A stretch of DNA of 64,000 nt from Blasia pusilla (lineage: Eukaryota; Marchantiophyta; Marchantiopsida; Blasiales): positions 33,232,001-33,296,000 of the forward strand of contig CM114274.1 of NCBI GenBank assembly GCA_050084515.1, read 5' to 3'. Below, one piece after another: positions 28,170 to 39,455 of the stretch. A program made the translations under genes and the position numbers. Positions within the stretch are counted from its first letter, which is position 1, and each line of letters starts with the position of its first letter. The notes under the pieces are model-generated. The model was not told the origin of the DNA. It made no database searches and saw only the letters and a program-made list of their open reading frames with translations.

Positions 28170-28340
28170 GTAGTGTCTCTTGTTGTTTGTATTGAAGGCC
28201 TGCTTAGTGTCTCCCTTGGATTGAAGGCTCTCATTAGTGTCTCCCGTGGTTTGTATTGAAGGCATAAGTAGTGTCTCCTTGGACTACTATACATAACCAC
28301 AAAATTGGTCTCTCGGTTTGTATTGAAGACTAGACACAAT
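28170..28340. repeat. Degenerate tandem repeat (tagtgtctc units)
   Basis: Four irregular copies of a unit with 'tagtgtctc', a G/T-rich stretch and 'ttgtattgaagg' lie head to tail. Nothing else of note is seen between 27790 and 29150. Confidence 0.7.
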
Positions 28341-29155
28341 TTTATTTTATTTTAATTTTTTATATTGTGGGTCTCTAGATTAAATCTCCCACTATGTTCG
28401 ATCTTGCCGAAGGTCTTAGAGTCTTGTGTAGTCCTCCATTGCAATTTCCACTTTCTTAACTCCAAAATAGGTAGCCACACTTCTCCTAGTAAGAGTTAGC
28501 TTGTACATAAAACAATGTCATGCATACAATACATTTTAGAGCCAAGGAACTGTTCGTAGGGACATTGAATCGTTAGCAAAGTAATGCCCTCTCACGATTG
28601 TGCGATCAAAATCCCCACACCGAAGTACCATTTAATTTTCTAGTCTGCAAATAGGATTTTTTTAAATGTATGTGTACACTTACATTTTCATATTATTGTT
28701 TTTTTAAATATATCCCATCCCACTCTTGGGGTCGCCATGCTAGTTTTTTCCGTACATCGCACGGATATCTTATTAGTTGTTAGTAATTTGCAGTCTATTT
28801 TGTAAAAAAAATAAATTTACCTCTTTCCAAAATGGCTGATATTTCTACCCCATGACAAGGGTTTAAATTACTTCCCATATCATCTTTCACTATTTTAAAT
28901 CGATTCACTTATGATCATATTGGTTCATAAGGCAAGTGATTCCATTAGTTACAAGTGTCAAGAGGAAAGGAGTTTGTAAAATGAAGGGATATTCTCCAAT
29001 AATATAATAATAAATATGTAAATTTGGACAATTTATTTTCCACAAATACATTTCAAAGAAGTCCCCAAGAAGGAAAGAAGAAACAAGAGCTTAATTACTG
29101 GAGAAAGACTTTGCTATGCATGGTATTTTCATTCTATGCCCAAATTTCATGCTCA

Positions 29156-29219
29156 AGATTTGTCGAGAGTGTATATCAATCAACCAAAGATTTGTCGAGA
29201 GTGTATATCAATCAACCAT
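29156..29219. repeat. 32-bp tandem duplication
   Basis: Two near-identical units (29156-29187 and 29188-29219) beginning agatttgtcgagagtgtat and ending atcaatcaacca. Confidence 0.93.
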
Positions 29220-29389
29220 AATCCCAAAATATGTAGAAGAGATGGTAAGTGCTCTTCTTTTAAAAGAACTAGTTCTGTGCATGTGTTATCCATAGAAAGG
29301 ATGATCATTTTTATTTTTATTAATTAATTAGATTCCATATGTATTATTATTGGCAATCCTGTATGCCCAATAGGAAAACAAATTAGATA

Positions 29390-29720
29390 ATAAGACAAAA
29401 TAGTAACATGAATATAATGTTGTCCTTGAATTCACATTTGATATTTTGTGAAGAGAAAATGAATTAGAATGGAGGTGGGAAATGATTTAATCAATTTAGA
29501 TAAACCAATTATTTAGGTAGTGGGTGTTATTTGGTGGGAGGAGTTTAGGGGGAAGAAGTAGGTATTATTGAAAATGTTATGGAAGGATGGAGTTATTTAG
29601 GGGAATGGGATATTATTTAAAATTTAATTGAGAAGTGGAGTTATTTAGGAGAGTGGAATGTTATTGCTCCTTTCTGATTTAAGAAAGTGGAGGTAATATT
29701 TGAATTTTGAAGTGAAAAAG
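29390..29720. repeat. AT-rich dispersed repeat, second copy
   Basis: In the same orientation as 21690-21990; both contain 'attcacat(g/t)tgatatttt' and 'tttggtgggaag/ttttggtgggagg'. No coding sequence. Confidence 0.5.
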
Positions 29721-29849
29721 TATTTCTAGATTACTTGAACAAAATAATTTTCGCCCAAAAGCATGAACATGCAGAGTAGTACTTTTAGTAAACATCCCAC
29801 TCCTCCACTCTTGGTCATGTGTAACAATCTCCACTTCTCGTTCTTAAAG

Positions 29850-31660
29850 GAAAAGTAGTAACCCCTTTAATAAACACCCCCACCGCGTAATGTCTCCGAG
29901 ACAGTGGAAGCCTCTGCCCGTAGGTTGTAGATGTATAGGGATATGTTTCAAAGTTAGAGCTTAGCATACCCCAAAGAGGAAATACCATCTCAATAACATA
30001 CTCCCATCGCGTATGTTCTTATGGGATATGGTCTTACTTTAATCCCACATTAGAGTACCTTTATTAGATGTTATATCTCCACATTAGTGGACTATTTTGT
30101 AGAATGTGAGTTGTAGTCAAGCTCATCACACACATGAACTGCTATATTTGGTACTCATAGGGAGTAAGAAAGCTTAATCTTGATTAGTTAGTTAAGCACG
30201 ATTATCTTAACTAGGGTTATTTAATCATAATGAGTATAACTTGAAACTATAGTAAGGATTGGGATTAGGGTTGCTTATACATATCATATATAATTGATGA
30301 GGGGACCAACTTCCATTCATTCTCTCATTGCAAAATTTTGTTCTTCATGGTCGTCTATAAGTGTGAGACGTGCATCTTAGTATTTATGCTTATTTAACAT
30401 CTTTTTACATAGTATCAGAGCAATACGAGAGCATCAATTGAAATTCTTGTTGTTTGAGAAGATAAGAGAGGCAAGATAAGGAAAAAAATACATTTTTCGA
30501 GCAAGGAAATTTCACTTATAGCTCAAAGGCCTTAACAAAACTTTGGAGGCATTTTTCAAGGCTTTCCTGGTCGATTCAACAATCTAGCTCTATGTTGGTT
30601 AGAAAAACATTAAAGGCTTATTTTGACCATCTTATAGACCTCATTCATAGTTTTCCAACACATCCAAAAATATTCTATTCTGCCATTCTGAGCTTTCCTA
30701 CACTAAAATTGCAATGGCAATTTCAGTGCAATTAATGAAGGAAAGTTGTATAGTTCACTCTCTACTCGCTAATTTTGACTAGTTCTTCCATACAATTGGT
30801 TAATTTTGGAAATTTTCAGGTCAAATTCACTATAGAAGTGATCTACGCTTCAATTGGAACAATGAAGAGTCTGATATCACATTTTGTGAGTTTGTTCTTC
30901 ATAGAGTACTCTTTAAGATCAATCATAAGCGAAAAGCTAAATAAGCAAAATTACAATGTGTGGAAGTTTCACATGAAGAAATTTCTTGTGGATCAATAAC
31001 TATATCAGCTTGTTATAAGTGATGAGGCCAAAAAATAAGCTAACTCAATAGACTTTAATGTTTGCGCTTGGAACAAACACGTCGGGCAAGTAGTCCACTA
31101 CAATGAGGATCTATTCACCAATGATTGGTGATATTCAAGATGTTGATATTCCGAAGGAGACCTAGGATGCATTAGAAAATTTGTTCCAAACATCTATAAA
31201 GGCAAAAAATCTTCAATTAAAACAACAATTGAACGAAGTAAGGAAATATCAATGACTATGTTTTGAGTATTAGATACATTATTGATCAATGAATAACATA
31301 AAAATGACTATAAAAGATGCTGATCTAATTTTGTTCACTCTTCAAGGCCTTTCAAAATATTAAAAATCTTTAGAGACCTTTATTTTTTTTAGAAAGCAGT
31401 ATCCAACCTTTTAAGAGTTAGCCCCACCATTAATTTGTGAGAAGATGCGTCTAGTCGACAGCATTAGTTTGTATATTATGCAAGAGAGTGCACTATTTGT
31501 AGGTAATTGATCAAATATAAATAGAAGCGGAGGTCGTGGTAGAAGCTTTCATAATCGTTGTGGATATCAAACATATGGAGGAAGAGTGAATCAACATAAC
31601 TTCACTCATAGTAGAAGGAATTAAATCCATAGCCATTAGAATTCATGACTAGATTTAGTT
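29850..31660 (+). mobile_element. Decayed Copia-type LTR retrotransposon (5' LTR end, PBS, gag)
   Basis: A primer-binding site close to the tRNA-iMet complement (TAGTATCAGAGC, 30410-30421, one mismatch) follows sequence ending in 'ca', as expected at an LTR end. A gag frame starts near 30925 with KLNKQNYNVWKFHMKKFL, the typical plant Copia opening. IGDIQDVDIPKE follows, then ALENLFQTSIKAKNLQLKQQ and LILFTLQGLSK, spread over several frames with stops. No protease, integrase or RT is left downstream. The 5' LTR start could not be fixed; about 29850 is a guess. Confidence 0.7.
30410..30421 (+). promoter_or_regulatory. Primer-binding site (tRNA-iMet type) of the Copia remnant
   Basis: TAGTATCAGAGC, one mismatch from the standard plant initiator-Met site, directly after the LTR-like 3' end. 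Confidence 0.65.
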
Positions 31661-32058
31661 CTACATGATTAATAACACTAACTTATAACAAGAAAAAAAT
31701 TGGATCAAAAGAACCTTCATAAAGGATTTATATTGTGAAGATGATATATTGGCATAATGTCTTGTGGTGAGCTACAAAGTGTACAACAAAATAGAATCCT
31801 AGTCAACAATCCGACGAGTATGATATGGAACTTTAACGATGATTAGGTGGATTTTTGTACAATTTTGACTCAAGGACAAGAATAAGTGGTGCTAAATATG
31901 ATCATTCTAGTTATAAATTTTATGTAAAATCCCTTCTAGATGTTTTATACGAAAGTGCTTGTAATTTTCCTACACTAATGGTCATTTTCTTCTCATCCCT
32001 TCCAATTGAATTGGTATGGATGTTTAAACTTGGAGTAAAAAAATATTGGCACCATTGT

Positions 32059-32148
<90 letters not shown>

Positions 32149-33990
32149 CATTCTTATATATGTAAATATGTAAAAGCCTTCATGATGGTGGATAGTATGA
32201 GAGTGATGGCGGATGTTTCGTTATAACTAATGGCTCAAAATGACTGAGGATAGTTTTTGTCCAGATTGAGGAGTCTTCCTTTTGAAGTGAAGGTCATGAT
32301 TTTTAGCATGAATAGGCCTACTAGTCTCTTAGACCGCGTCCTTGCCCTCCTAGAATCTGTAAGCGCAAATATTTATTACTTTCATGCTTACTCTGAGTGT
32401 TATTAGATCCCAAATGGGCAATCAATTAAAGGCAGACTAGGGATTAACTATTCCGCTTAGAAGATCGCTCTTTGTGTATATGCGATTTAAAGACTTTGTT
32501 ATGTGGAGGGAGGACAGAGGAGCACAATGAGGGTGGCTAATGCTTGGGATCAACTGCAAAGTCACCCTTCATGATGCATGGGAAATTCTCCTTGGGGAGG
32601 ATCATCCAACGGCTAAGAACGCACAAGCCTTGGTTGAAAATGTGTGTTCTAATGGTGGCTTGACGGTCGAGGTTATTTTTTAGTAATGTATTAGTTGGGA
32701 ATGTTTCACCCTGGGGAACTTAGTATGCATTCGCTCAAGTCATAGAACCATCAAGCAATGTTTGCATGTGCTACTTAAATATATGTCGTGATGCCACTAT
32801 ATGGCAAGGGGTCCCATTTGATTTTATGATGGAATCACGATTATTTTGTGGTACATGATTTAATCATGAAGGCAAAACAATGACCCTTATCCAAATGAAC
32901 TCTTCTATTCCTATAGAATTGTTTTTTTCAATGTCTTCAACTTCTCTCCGTCTTATTTTCTTTACCAAAATTTTATGAAAGCAATAGGTTGGGATTCTTA
33001 GGTTATCGTATGTAAGATGACGAGGAAGGGATCTATATTTACATGTCTTCAGATGGTTGAAATGTTCAAAGTATTATGAGAATGTATCAGAGACATAGAG
33101 CTCCATGGATAGTCCAGTGAAGTCCCCAAGAACACTTCATTGGACTTCACTTCATATCGTCTACACCCTTGACCTTAGACGATAAAAGACCATGTCTAAG
33201 GTCAAGGACAACGTTTAGAGGACAAGACCATATTACAAGGATGTATGCAACCAAGAAATCACAAAGAAGTATCTGTTGTCTACAATAGATGTGGGATGTA
33301 CAAAGGATCACCAATTGTCTTTTCCCACTCTCTATATCTCTCTCTCATCCTAATGAATAGAAACATTTACATGGATGAATTGCACAGTGTTAGGGGGACT
33401 TTTTTTTACAAACACCTAGAAAGTAGACAATGATCTTGGTAGGACTTCAGCTCAATCCATACACCTCCTCTCAAGCACAAAATGGACACATTTCGTAATA
33501 GGTATACACACAATTAATGTTTTTTTTATCCTCTTTGTCTTAATATATTCATCTTGGTGAGAGGATAATAACTTACACCATCCATGTTGTATCCTGTTGG
33601 TGTAAATATTTCAGCTAGTATGTATCTCGGTATGTATGTGGACTAAGGTTCAAAATTATGGACTTATTATTCATTTATTTGTGTTTTTATGTTCATTAGA
33701 CCAAACCATGATACCTCCAAGCTCTTCTCGCCGTAGATTGGCACTTGATCATCCGTAGTGAGTTCTAGCACATAACTAAAAATTGTAGCAAAGGGAGGAA
33801 GTTTTGGCTTGTAAGTTGGGTATAAAGAGAGTAAGATACCCTTGTAATCAATGAAGGGTGGGACTTACCTCTCTCTCCATAGGGTTGAAGAAAACTTACA
33901 AGTTTTAAACGTTTAACCTCTTCCAAACCCCAAGAAATAGGCAAGAATGGGATTCCTCAAAGAAGGAGTGGTCTATTCTTGAGAGAGAGT
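31661..33990. other. Non-genic stretch between the Copia and CACTA remnants
   Basis: No coherent coding sequence. It holds a GA microsatellite (32063-32146) and a 14-bp perfect inverted repeat (33167-33180 with 33194-33207). Confidence 0.45.
32063..32146. repeat. (GA)n microsatellite
   Basis: An uninterrupted GA dinucleotide run of 84 bases. The Glu-Arg frame across it is an artefact. Confidence 0.97.
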
Positions 33991-34019
33991 CCTTCAAGGA
34001 TCAGGAAAAAAATTAAAAT

Positions 34020-34505
34020 CACCTAAAAAATCCGAGATGAAATGCCCTCTGAAACATCCAATTATGTTGAAGAGAGTATCAAGGTAGATCCCAACATGGA
34101 TTTCCAAAGAATGTTGAGCAACATATTCACTCAATATGACCAACTTTATAAGAGCGATCGAAATAGAAAGTTGGGAGATAACCATAATATTTCCAAGAAG
34201 ATGATTGTCCTAACAATGCAACTAATCAATTCAACACTCCATCAGGGCTTGAGGACTATCTCGAGCTTTTAGAAACTTATAAGCCCCTTTTACAAGGGCC
34301 AAAATATAAATCTTAGCATTTCTTGTGTTGCTTTTCAACGTCACTCTAGCCCACAATCTGCCTAATATCGTATTGGATGAAATCTTGAAGCTTCTTGGAA
34401 AACTAGCACCACAAAAAAATTAAGAACCATGTTTCTCTTAGTTATTACGCAACTAAGAAACTTATAGGGAAGCTTCAGATGACTTAATTACAACTTTTAC
34501 CATGC
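34020..34505 (+). pseudogene. Remnant of a CACTA (En/Spm) transposase
   Basis: Across two frames the text reads YLELLETYKPLL, NLPNIVLDEILKLLGKL and SYYATKKLIGKL, then a broken 'H-A-C-P' like stretch. This order resembles the start of the CACTA TNP2-type transposase (E-P-L-Y-x-G, then the E-L-L core, then YEAKK...IHAC). There is no intact frame, and the fragment is cut off by the LTR of gypsy copy B at about 34510. Match by memory of the family only. Confidence 0.5.
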
Positions 34506-34509
34506 ACGC

Positions 34510-34980
34510 CCTAAGGGGTTTATGTCATGCGCATACACATCGTTACACAATATCCATCGCTGTCACCGCACTACATACAAACACGCCCGACACCATAATA
34601 ACTCATGGCATCCAAACTACGAGACGAGAAGTACCAAAATATCTCCAATAAAATCAATCCAATCTCACATCACATCTCACACCAAGCTCTCCATGGTGTG
34701 CACTCTCTCTCATGTCAAACCAAATTCACTCTCCTAATGAGAGACTTGGGTAACATACACAAGGCAAGGAGGACCATAACTCCGCCGCCTTGTACCAAGA
34801 GGTTCAACAAGGAGAGAATGAGCTCTCAAGCTCTCTCTCTCTTGGAGGTATACCCCCTTCCCCCTTCCGTCTCCTAAACTCTCTCCCCGATAACCTATGA
34901 TTGCAGGTCACCTCCTTGGCTCTTGACCTACTGTAGCGGGTCAAGGATCACTTCCCAAAGTAGAAAGTCAACTATATTCC
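34510..34980 (-). repeat. LTR of copy B
   Basis: The minus strand is collinear with 22018-22350 of copy A over about 340 bases, then continues with a second copy of the 'gagatattttggtac' segment. The exact termini were not resolved. Confidence 0.65.
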
Positions 34981-35468
34981 ATATGGAAACTTACCCGAAA
35001 TAGTAAGTCTCTCTATATTGCTCCAAAAAAGCCAAAATGAAGAGGAAACCTGCTCTCTTAGGTCACCTGTGGCCTTAGCAAGTCATCCTCGACCTCCTAA
35101 GCTTGTCCTCTAGTATCTATGAAGGCGCTCTACTAGATCTCGCTGATCTATCCTAAAAGACGTGATAGTTTTTGTGCACATACACATGGCTACATAACAT
35201 ACATCACCGTCACTACACATACACACAAACACGCCCGATCCCATGCTAACTCATGGCATCCAAACAACAAGACAAGAAGTACCAAAATATCTCTAATCGT
35301 CCCCCTAGTTGGTGGTTAGGTCCCTTTAACTCCAGATAGCCATCTATCCCTCCCTACCATGACATATGCTAAGAGCAAAAAGGTCGGATGCTCATGTGGC
35401 CCCATCGTTTATCTCCTTTTTTTTTCATCCATGTCACATACACAAGTCAAAATCTAGAACTACCTACT

Positions 35469-36624
35469 CTATGTACATCTAGGACACATCCATCCTCACT
35501 GAGGTACCCTAGTGAGAAGTGGCGTCAAACATGCCACATGCCATCCTCTCAAACACCCATCACAGACTAGCATGGTGGTTGCACCACGGGCGAAACCACA
35601 CAACATACATCCCCAGCGTGTAGGAACTACAACTAATTTCGGATCCACTGTACCATGAATATTAGGAAGGTGACATGGCGCATAGTTACACACATGGTCC
35701 TTCCAAACCTTACCATCGCATCGCTCCAATAAGAGAACACCAGATGGAAAAATCTCACGCACTCTCAAGATAGTGCACCTTGCAGTCACATCCAACGTCG
35801 TGGCTGCTATCTGCTGCAAGTATATATAGTCTCCTTGATGAAACCTTCCATATAGTCGGTCGATAATCACCTCCCCAAATAGTCGCATACCTCAACGTAT
35901 CATGATGTTGCGCAATCACCAAGTTCTCAAACGCCATGGGCATCACTCTCCGAAACAACTCAACCCTCTGAGAACATGCTCGCATCCATACATCAGGGTC
36001 ATCAAGGTTCAACACCTCACCAACATCTCGACAAATGGCCGTAGGTAAATCTAGCTTTCGGCCATAAAACAACAAGTATGGTGAGAAAGACACTAAGGAT
36101 GTCTGCTTGCTGAATCTGTAACCTATCGCCAACCACGGCAACAGAACGTCCCAATCTCCTAGGTGACCCTTTTGCAAGCCATACTTAGGTAATCCTCTCT
36201 TCACTCTCTGCACAACCCTCTCCACTAGTCCATCCGTCTCATGATGATCTCGCGAAGTGGTGCGGTGGTCGATCAGTGTTTCGCGGGGAATTTCATGAAA
36301 CTCCCCGCGAAACTCTATACCCTAATATGTCAACACCTTAAGTGTTGCGTCATAATAACTCAGCACTCGATCTAGAAAGACATACGCTACTCCTTCACTT
36401 GCTTTGTCAGGCAATTAAATCAACTCTATCCACTTCGAGAAGTGCTCGACCATCACCAACACATAACGACTATGGCGCTCCGTCAAACCCATGATCAAAA
36501 GTGGATGTAACTGTGGAGTCGGAGCTTTGAACAATGTCCGGACTCGATCACAAACCATACATCTGACAACAAACTGTTGAACATCAGTCTGCATGCCTTG
36601 CCACAAATAATGTATGTGGAGCAA
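35469..36624 (-). pseudogene. Integrase and C-terminal PHD finger of copy B
   Basis: The zinc-binding end of integrase (DVQQFVVRCMVCDRVR) is at about 36590-36530, followed by a core piece (TERHSRYVLVMVEHFSKWIELI). The C-terminal region (GDWDVLLPWLAIGYRFSK, SPYLLFYGRKLDLPTA, VGEVLNLDDPDVWM) is open over 156 codons (36225-35755). The PHD finger reads CMLC, nine residues, CDGC, four residues, H, two residues, C, then WMCPRC, ending in TAG at 35469. A TGA splits the linker at a different place from copy A. Two independent decayed copies with the same finger show it is part of the element. The DDE region is damaged by a rearrangement with an 11-bp inverted repeat near 36278-36313. Confidence 0.82.
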
Positions 36625-37729
36625 GCTCTACGTCTGCTAATGGGAGGGCCAAGTCTGAAGACCTCGAAACGTGATAGAGCAAAACTACCACCCTTTAGAG
36701 TTGAGTTGCGAAAAGAGATATTCCAAGAGATCTCTCGAGTACTACTTGCATCAAAAAAACTACTTGGAATCGAGGGAGATGTGTCTGTTATATGTTCGCT
36801 GAAGATGAAACAAGGATAAAAGAAAGGCCAAAGTGTGTTTGAATCTCTCGAGATAGTTGGCATTTATTTTTATATATATATAGTCGAACACGAACCAGAA
36901 TCTTCAATCCTTAATAACTTCCAACTCCTGTATATTATTTTTTATTGGACGTATGTCGTAATTTGATATTGTTGCATGTTCTGATCGATAACAGGTTAAA
37001 TATGACACGCTAAGATGTCGAGAGCTTTTCTTCGAGTAAGGACGGGCCTCTTCTAATTACAACAGACGTGATTGATACAAGTCAAACTCTATAAAAAAAC
37101 TTATCTTTTTTCAGTTCAAAATTATTATGTAAACTCTCCATTCTCTAATGACAAGAATCACGAATGGTAACGCCGAGACGATCACTTCTTCATATCATGA
37201 AACCCCGATACTCTAAACTATAAAATCCTTGTAAACTATTTTGCATTTGTACACAAAGAACAAAACACTAGTGTTAAACCCTATTCGAACAGGCCTATTG
37301 ACGTCCATCCTAGCCTTTTGATGTACCCATATCTTGCATGCTAAATGTAAAGTAGCTCTTGTAACTCCTTGAGATTTATAATCTCCTTTTACCAACTTGT
37401 GCCCAATATTTAACTTCCAAGCTTCCATCGTGATGTAAGACTCTTCCATGCAAGGTTTGGTTGCTATTATGCAAGCTCGTCATCACCACTAGCATGAGGT
37501 TATTGTCTTAAGACGAACTTAGGTATTTCTCCTCTCGAGACTCCTCGACAATCAACACCAACTATCATAGTTGTCATGTTGAGGTATACTCGCATGACAT
37601 CTGACGATCTCTAAGGATATCTCTTGAAATCACCTCTGACCTCTGGGTCTTCTCCAACTTCATCCCAACCAGGTTTTGTACCATCTCAATAGGCCCAAAG
37701 CTTACAAAGGATTCACTTGTGATATGCCT

Positions 37730-38430
37730 CGCTTGCATCTAACACAATTCAACCAATCCTAGGCTAATAATCCATATGACAATACTCATGTCCATAGCCT
37801 AACACAACACCTAGAGACGAAATGTCATTCGTGACGATATGGGCATGTTCTTGCTCATCAACATTGGGCGCTCGCAAACTACTATGCATGATCATCCCAA
37901 ATCAAATGTGGATTATCCTTCTTATAAGCATAGGAGGCGAGAAAACTCTCCGATGTGGGAGTGGCTACCCTTGGCATGCCCACTTGATTCACCATACTCA
38001 ATGATGGTCAATCAACATGACTCATTGCCTATAACTAATGCTTAGGATTCAAGATCAAATCCACAAACAATAGAAAGGATCACTCCACACTAGCATAGAC
38101 CCTCCTTAAAACCTCAGGCGACATCAAATTTGTCCACCAAAATTACAGGCTGTGCATATGCAAATCTAACATTTGTCTCATCCAACAAAACTATTGGTCC
38201 AATGCATGCGTAGACCTAATATCTACTCGTCACCATTCATGATTGAAAGTCACCCAACAATGATACACTCTCTAACATATATGCTAAAGATTGAGGTTAG
38301 TGTTGCTACAAATGATGCAAGATCCTCACCATCTCCGAAAACAACTTGCATTCAAGGTCTCCCAATTCACCCCCACATCCAACACTTGATTGATCTTGGC
38401 AAGGCCCTAATTCCGAAGCTGTAACATACA
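37730..38430 (-). pseudogene. C5-methyltransferase remnant of copy B
   Basis: The minus strand aligns with 23415-24115 of copy A. A motif IV remnant (CQDQSS) is followed by EMVRILHHL, AYMLES where motif VI (YILENV) should be, and IGPIVLLDET. The motif IX piece is GMPRVATPTSESFLASYAY (A: GMPRAAFPTVVSFPTSYAF) and the motif X piece is VLGYGHEYCHMDY (A: VLGQAMDLNCLTWI). Motif I is missing because the fragment starts at motif IV. Many stops are present. It is far more eroded than A but preserves the motif order. Confidence 0.68.
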
Positions 38431-38439
38431 CACTATTGT

Positions 38440-39455
38440 CACGTGGTCATGATCGACACATGAGCACGTAGGACAAAGGACAGGTCCGGAATTGATGAAT
38501 TGGTGAGAAAACAAGATACAGCGAGGACATCTTAACATTTCAAACAGGGCCAACAGCATTTCAAACCTCAAATTCCATGCCACTTCCTCAAATCTATGCT
38601 GATACGATATTTTCCAACTAGACACCCTTCTGATTTCCAGTTCGTTGGTGTCCCTAGTGTTATTCTCACCACCTACAGGTGCTGGAACTTCACACCACCT
38701 TCCAGTATTCTGGAGACCCCACTGAGATTTTGATCTTGTGCAGAGCACTTCACTACTTTCCCCCATCGACAAAATGATGATAATGCTAGAATGCATCCAA
38801 GGTTAGATCACAGGGAGTACACCACCAACAGAAACCCTTCCTCAGTCAGTTATGCCCAACAGCTCAGGATTTTCTAATAGACTTTGCGATGTCAACAACT
38901 GGATCAGGAAGACGGGACATGCACATTTTAGTTTAGTATATACACATCACATTCACACATCCCCAAATGAACAAACTAAAACACTATCCCAACCAGAAAC
39001 CATTGCCAATGTGGCACATTCACATCATTCAAGGCCATGACACAAAATAGCACACCATGAACCTTGGAAGTCACTTTGTGGTGTTAGTGTGCCGACTCAC
39101 TGTTCATGGCGGCATGCATAGTGATGGTCAATAAGTTGTCTAATAATGTTGACGAAACAAATGGGCTGTCTTCTACAGCAGTTATGTCAACACTGTGTAG
39201 ATAGACTCAACAAAACAGATGTGCTGTGTCACGGGTCAGATACACTGAAAATGGAAAAGAGAGGAAGGAGAGTCCTGGAGTCATGAATCAATCATCCTTC
39301 AAAGACTTTCCAGACTGCACATCAACCGTTCTACTGCCATAATGGATGTTGCTCAGGTACATTTACAGGACCTGTATCACGTTTGATACTGCAGAAGTGA
39401 TCACCCTATCAATGCTCTTGTGGCAAGGATGAAACAACTAATCAAAAATTCTAAT
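38440..39455. other. 3' flank of the beta-amylase gene
   Basis: This probably includes the 3' UTR next to 39456. No other coding sequence recognised. Confidence 0.45.

Larger units (their letters stand above)
34510..38430 (-). mobile_element. Degenerate Ty3/gypsy retrotransposon copy B (methyltransferase, integrase, PHD, LTR)
   Basis: Read leftwards: a methyltransferase remnant (38430-37730), about 1.1 kb without recognisable domains where RT/RNase H should be (37730-36640), integrase (36624-35755), PHD finger (35620-35469), then 3' sequence and LTR (35410-34510). Order and strand match copy A throughout, so the domains belong to one element. The LTR part contains the phrase 'gagatattttggtacttct ... 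gccatgagtta' twice (near 35290 and 34640), an internal direct repeat. Everything is broken by stops. It lies between the CACTA remnant and the beta-amylase gene. Confidence 0.8.

Noticed and set aside
32041-32226. A frame with long Glu-Arg repeats
   Set aside because: Product of the GA microsatellite.
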